Shown here: positions 6,594 through 8,773 of the stretch, piece by piece
Layout of the letters: each line of letters opens with the position of its first letter
How positions within the stretch are numbered: the first letter of the stretch is position 1
DNA from: Alistipes sp.
Lineage (GTDB): Bacteria; Bacteroidota; Bacteroidia; Bacteroidales; Rikenellaceae
Assembly: GCA_017391665.1 (NCBI GenBank)
Contig: JAFOXS010000236.1
Location: 1 to 8,773, forward strand
DNA length: 8,773 nt
Direction of reading: 5' to 3'
Made by a program: the position numbers and the translations under genes
The notes under the pieces: model-generated
What the model was told of the DNA's origin: nothing
Seen by the model: only the letters and a program-made list of their open reading frames with translations
Database searches by the model: none

Positions 6594-6614
6594 TAGTCAA
6601 GGATATCAAAAGAT

Positions 6615-7013
6615 ATGAAGAGAATAATGGTCCTGTTGTGTGCTTGCCTTATGGCAGCATGTGGACACGATATGAAAGAAGATATGCAGGATAAGTATGA
6701 TTCGCGCCTGGTGCGCCTCTCAAAGCTGGAGATACATGAGGAGTATCTGGATGAGTATCTTACCTTTGTAGGCGAGGTAGGCCGCCTCTCGTTTGAGCGC
6801 GAGCCAGGCGTAATAACACTATATAGTGTGCAGGAGAAGGAGAACCCCTGCCGCATCACCATCCTTGAGATTTACAGGGATCGTGAGGCCTACGAGCACC
6901 ACATCGCAACACCGCATTTCCAGCATTATAAGCAGGGAACACTGCATATGGTTAAGGATTTGCAGCTCATTGACGGCGTGGCGCTTGTCCCGGAGATGAA
7001 GATTAAAGAGTAA
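6615..7013 (+). CDS. Small lipoprotein with antibiotic-biosynthesis-monooxygenase (ABM) fold
   Basis: This 132-residue protein begins with a lipoprotein signal: MKRI, a hydrophobic stretch, then the lipobox-like LMAAC with Cys16 as the lipidated residue. The Met at -3 is atypical but tolerable. The next residues, GHDMKEDMQD, are charged, as in Bacteroidetes lipoproteins exported to the surface. From about residue 33 an ABM/YgiN-like dimeric alpha-beta barrel follows: LSKLEIHEEYLDEYLTFV, then EPGVITLYSVQ, ITILEIYRDREAYEHH, and the HFQHYKQGT segment, which are family landmarks. ABM proteins include quinol and heme monooxygenases, but many are uncharacterised, and no substrate can be read from the sequence. 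It begins 21 nt after the WG gene's stop and ends 17 nt before trxB, so it may share a transcript with either. Confidence 0.8.
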   Translation: MKRIMVLLCACLMAACGHDMKEDMQDKYDSRLVRLSKLEIHEEYLDEYLTFVGEVGRLSFEREPGVITLYSVQEKENPCRITILEIYRDREAYEHHIATPHFQHYKQGTLHMVKDLQLIDGVALVPEMKIKE

Positions 7014-7030
7014 TAAAATATAGAATCGTT

Positions 7031-7954
7031 ATGGAACAAACTAAATGTCTTATTATCGGTAGCGGCCCGGCAGGTTATACGGCCGCAATTTACGCTTCAC
7101 GTGCAAACCTTTCGCCCATCGTTTATGAGGGCATCGAGCCTGGTGGTCAGCTCACCACTACCACCGAGATCGAGAACTTCCCCGGCTATCCCGAGGGTAT
7201 CAGTGGTACGGAGATGATGGCGCAACTCAAGCAGCAGGCACAGCGCTTTGGTGCTGATGTGCGCTTCGGTATTGTGACCGACGTTGAGTTTGACTCTCGT
7301 CCTTTCGTTGTGACTATCGACGGCGAGAAGAAGATCGAGGCCGAGGCTTTGATCGTGGCTACGGGTGCTTCGGCAAAGTATCTTGGCTTGGAGTCGGAGA
7401 TGAAGTTCCGTGGTCAGGGCGTGAGCGCCTGCGCTACATGTGATGGCTTCTTCTACCGCAAGCAGGATGTAGCCGTTGTGGGCGGTGGCGATACCGCTTG
7501 CGAGGAGGCAACCTATCTGGCATCGATCTGTAAGCAGGTTTACCTGATCGTAAGAAAACCCTTCCTGCGTGCATCGAAGGCTATGCAGGAGAGAGTCTTC
7601 AATACCCCCAATATCAAGGTTATGTTCGAGTACAACACCGTTGAGGTTTTGGGCGATGAGGATGGCGTTACGGGTGCCCGTCTGCGCCATGCATCAGGCG
7701 AGGAGACTACGATCGATATTATGGGCTTCTTCCTTGCTATTGGTCACCATCCCAACACCGAGCTCTTCAAGGGTAAGCTGGAACTGGATGAGGAGGGATA
7801 TATCAAGACCATCCCCGGCACTTCGAAGACCAACATCGAGGGAGTGTTTGCCGCTGGCGATGTGAAGGATCCCCATTACCGTCAGGCTATTACGGCTGCG
7901 GGCTCGGGCTGTATTGCAGCTCTGGACTGTGAGCGTTATCTGTTGAGCAAGTAA
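7031..7954 (+). CDS. trxB: Thioredoxin reductase (NADPH, FAD)
   Basis: This complete 307-residue cytoplasmic flavoenzyme reduces thioredoxin with NADPH. The FAD-binding GSGPAG is at residues 10-15. GGQLTTTTEIENFPGYPEG follows as in the family. The redox-active pair is Cys134/Cys137 in SACATCDGFFYR, close to Cys135/Cys138 of E. coli TrxB. The NADPH-binding VVGGGDTACEEA spans about 149-160. The C-terminal FAD contact is GVFAAGDVKD and the YRQAITAAGSGCIAA run. Length and order are those of the low-molecular-weight bacterial enzyme. The leader is A/T-rich with no Shine-Dalgarno. The last base of its TAA is the first base of the rnz ATG, so the two are co-translated. Identification is very secure. 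Confidence 0.97.
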   Translation: MEQTKCLIIGSGPAGYTAAIYASRANLSPIVYEGIEPGGQLTTTTEIENFPGYPEGISGTEMMAQLKQQAQRFGADVRFGIVTDVEFDSRPFVVTIDGEKKIEAEALIVATGASAKYLGLESEMKFRGQGVSACATCDGFFYRKQDVAVVGGGDTACEEATYLASICKQVYLIVRKPFLRASKAMQERVFNTPNIKVMFEYNTVEVLGDEDGVTGARLRHASGEETTIDIMGFFLAIGHHPNTELFKGKLELDEEGYIKTIPGTSKTNIEGVFAAGDVKDPHYRQAITAAGSGCIAALDCERYLLSK

Positions 7955-8773
7955 TGTCTATTGCGGTCACCATACTCGGTAATTCGTCAGCCAAACCAAC
8001 TGCTACGGGGCACCCCTCGGCGCAGGTGGTCAACGTGAACGAACAATATTTTCTGGTCGATGCGGGCGAGGGCGTGCAGCGCCAGATGGCACGTCGTGGC
8101 ATCTCGGCACTGAAGCTGCGAGCTGTCTTTCTTTCGCATCTGCATGGCGACCATATGTATGGACTGTTCCCGTTGCTCTCGACCCTGGGACTTTATGGCC
8201 GTCGCACACCGCTGCGCATCTATGCTCCGCGACCTTTCGGCGAGATGTTGGAGTGTTTCCTGCGCTTGTGTGAGACGAATCTGCCCTATACACCCGAGTG
8301 GGTGGAGGTGGATACCACCAAACACCAAATAATCTTCGAGAACGACAGCATCGAGGTGTGGTCACTGCCTCTGCGTCACCGCATACCTACGGCGGGCTAT
8401 CTGTTCCGACAGAAAGAACCTGCGCTCAATGTAAAGAAATATGCCATAGAGCGTTATGGTCTCTCCGTGAAGCAGATTGTCGATGCCAAGCGAGGTGAGG
8501 ATATAGTGCTGGAGAGCGGCGAGGTGCTATCGAACGATGCGATAACCTATCGTCCATATGGAGCGCTCTCGTATGCCTACTGCTCCGATACCAACTACTC
8601 GGCGCGCCTGGCTCGTATGGTTGAAGGCGTGGATGTGCTTTATCACGAGGCGACCTACGCCGCCGATATGCGCAAGACAGCCAAGGAGCGAGGTCACTCC
8701 ACTACCGAGGATGCTGCCAAGGTGGCGAAGATGGCAGGTGCAGGACGTCTGCTTATCGGGCACTTCTCGTCAC
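7954..8773 (+). CDS. rnz: Ribonuclease Z (tRNA 3' endonuclease), C-terminus beyond the window
   Basis: The first 273 residues of about 305 are present and the frame is open to the last base. The product is a zinc-dependent metallo-beta-lactamase-fold nuclease that trims the 3' trailer of tRNA precursors. The zinc motif SHLHGDH contains His62, His64, Asp66 and His67. Further metal ligands are His142 (LRHRIPTAGYLF), Asp212 (YCSDTNY) and His270 (GHFSS), with the catalytic-region GHSTTEDAA around His248. The N-terminus, ILGNSSAKPTATGHPSAQ, matches the usual family pattern, with Asn-Ser in place of the more common Gly-Ser-Gly. The ATG overlaps the trxB stop by one base (TAATG), which points to translational coupling. 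Confidence 0.94.
   Translation, partial: MSIAVTILGNSSAKPTATGHPSAQVVNVNEQYFLVDAGEGVQRQMARRGISALKLRAVFLSHLHGDHMYGLFPLLSTLGLYGRRTPLRIYAPRPFGEMLECFLRLCETNLPYTPEWVEVDTTKHQIIFENDSIEVWSLPLRHRIPTAGYLFRQKEPALNVKKYAIERYGLSVKQIVDAKRGEDIVLESGEVLSNDAITYRPYGALSYAYCSDTNYSARLARMVEGVDVLYHEATYAADMRKTAKERGHSTTEDAAKVAKMAGAGRLLIGHFSS

Noticed and set aside
7097..7690. A 197-codon minus-strand open frame opposite trxB
   Set aside because: It is antisense to conserved TrxB motifs and its protein shows no family features.

Overview
The window looks like a chromosomal segment of a Bacteroidales bacterium, perhaps an Alistipes/Rikenellaceae or related gut lineage. Three things suggest this. Two promoters match the Bacteroidetes pattern (TTTG or GTTG, 20-nt spacer, TAnnTTTG). 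Start codons sit behind A/T-rich leaders without Shine-Dalgarno sequences. The gene families are typical of the phylum (SlyD-type FKBP with a Cys tail, WG-repeat kinases, xpt-permease pair). Family level is a guess. I saw no tRNA, rRNA, CRISPR array, insertion sequence or phage gene.

Layout. The window opens inside gcvP (glycine cleavage P-protein, + strand), which ends at 663 and runs straight into a roughly 120-bp imperfect palindrome. Converging on it from the minus strand is a two-gene purine-salvage operon, xpt then an NCS2 xanthine/uracil permease, closed by a good intrinsic terminator at 799-834. The 232-bp divergent region upstream of xpt holds a strong promoter for slyD on the plus strand and a dyad that could be an operator. 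slyD ends in a clear terminator whose T-run stops only 6 nt before the next start codon.

From 3576 to 6593 lies the most unusual part: a predicted Ser/Thr-type protein kinase with a C-terminal WG-like repeat, a stand-alone von Willebrand A (VWA) protein with an intact MIDAS motif under its own promoter, and a second kinase-fold/WG protein that looks like a degenerate relative of the first. This last protein has lost the catalytic and metal-binding Asp positions and is interrupted by a single in-frame amber codon. It also carries a nine-C run near its 3' end. The trio recalls the kinase/VWA/PP2C (TerY-P) triads, with a pseudokinase-WG protein and no PP2C in view.

Downstream are a small lipoprotein with an antibiotic-biosynthesis-monooxygenase (ABM) fold, thioredoxin reductase trxB, and the start of ribonuclease Z, which overlaps the trxB stop codon by one base and runs off the right edge. 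These closely spaced plus-strand genes may be read together with the VWA/pseudokinase pair, since I saw no terminator between them.
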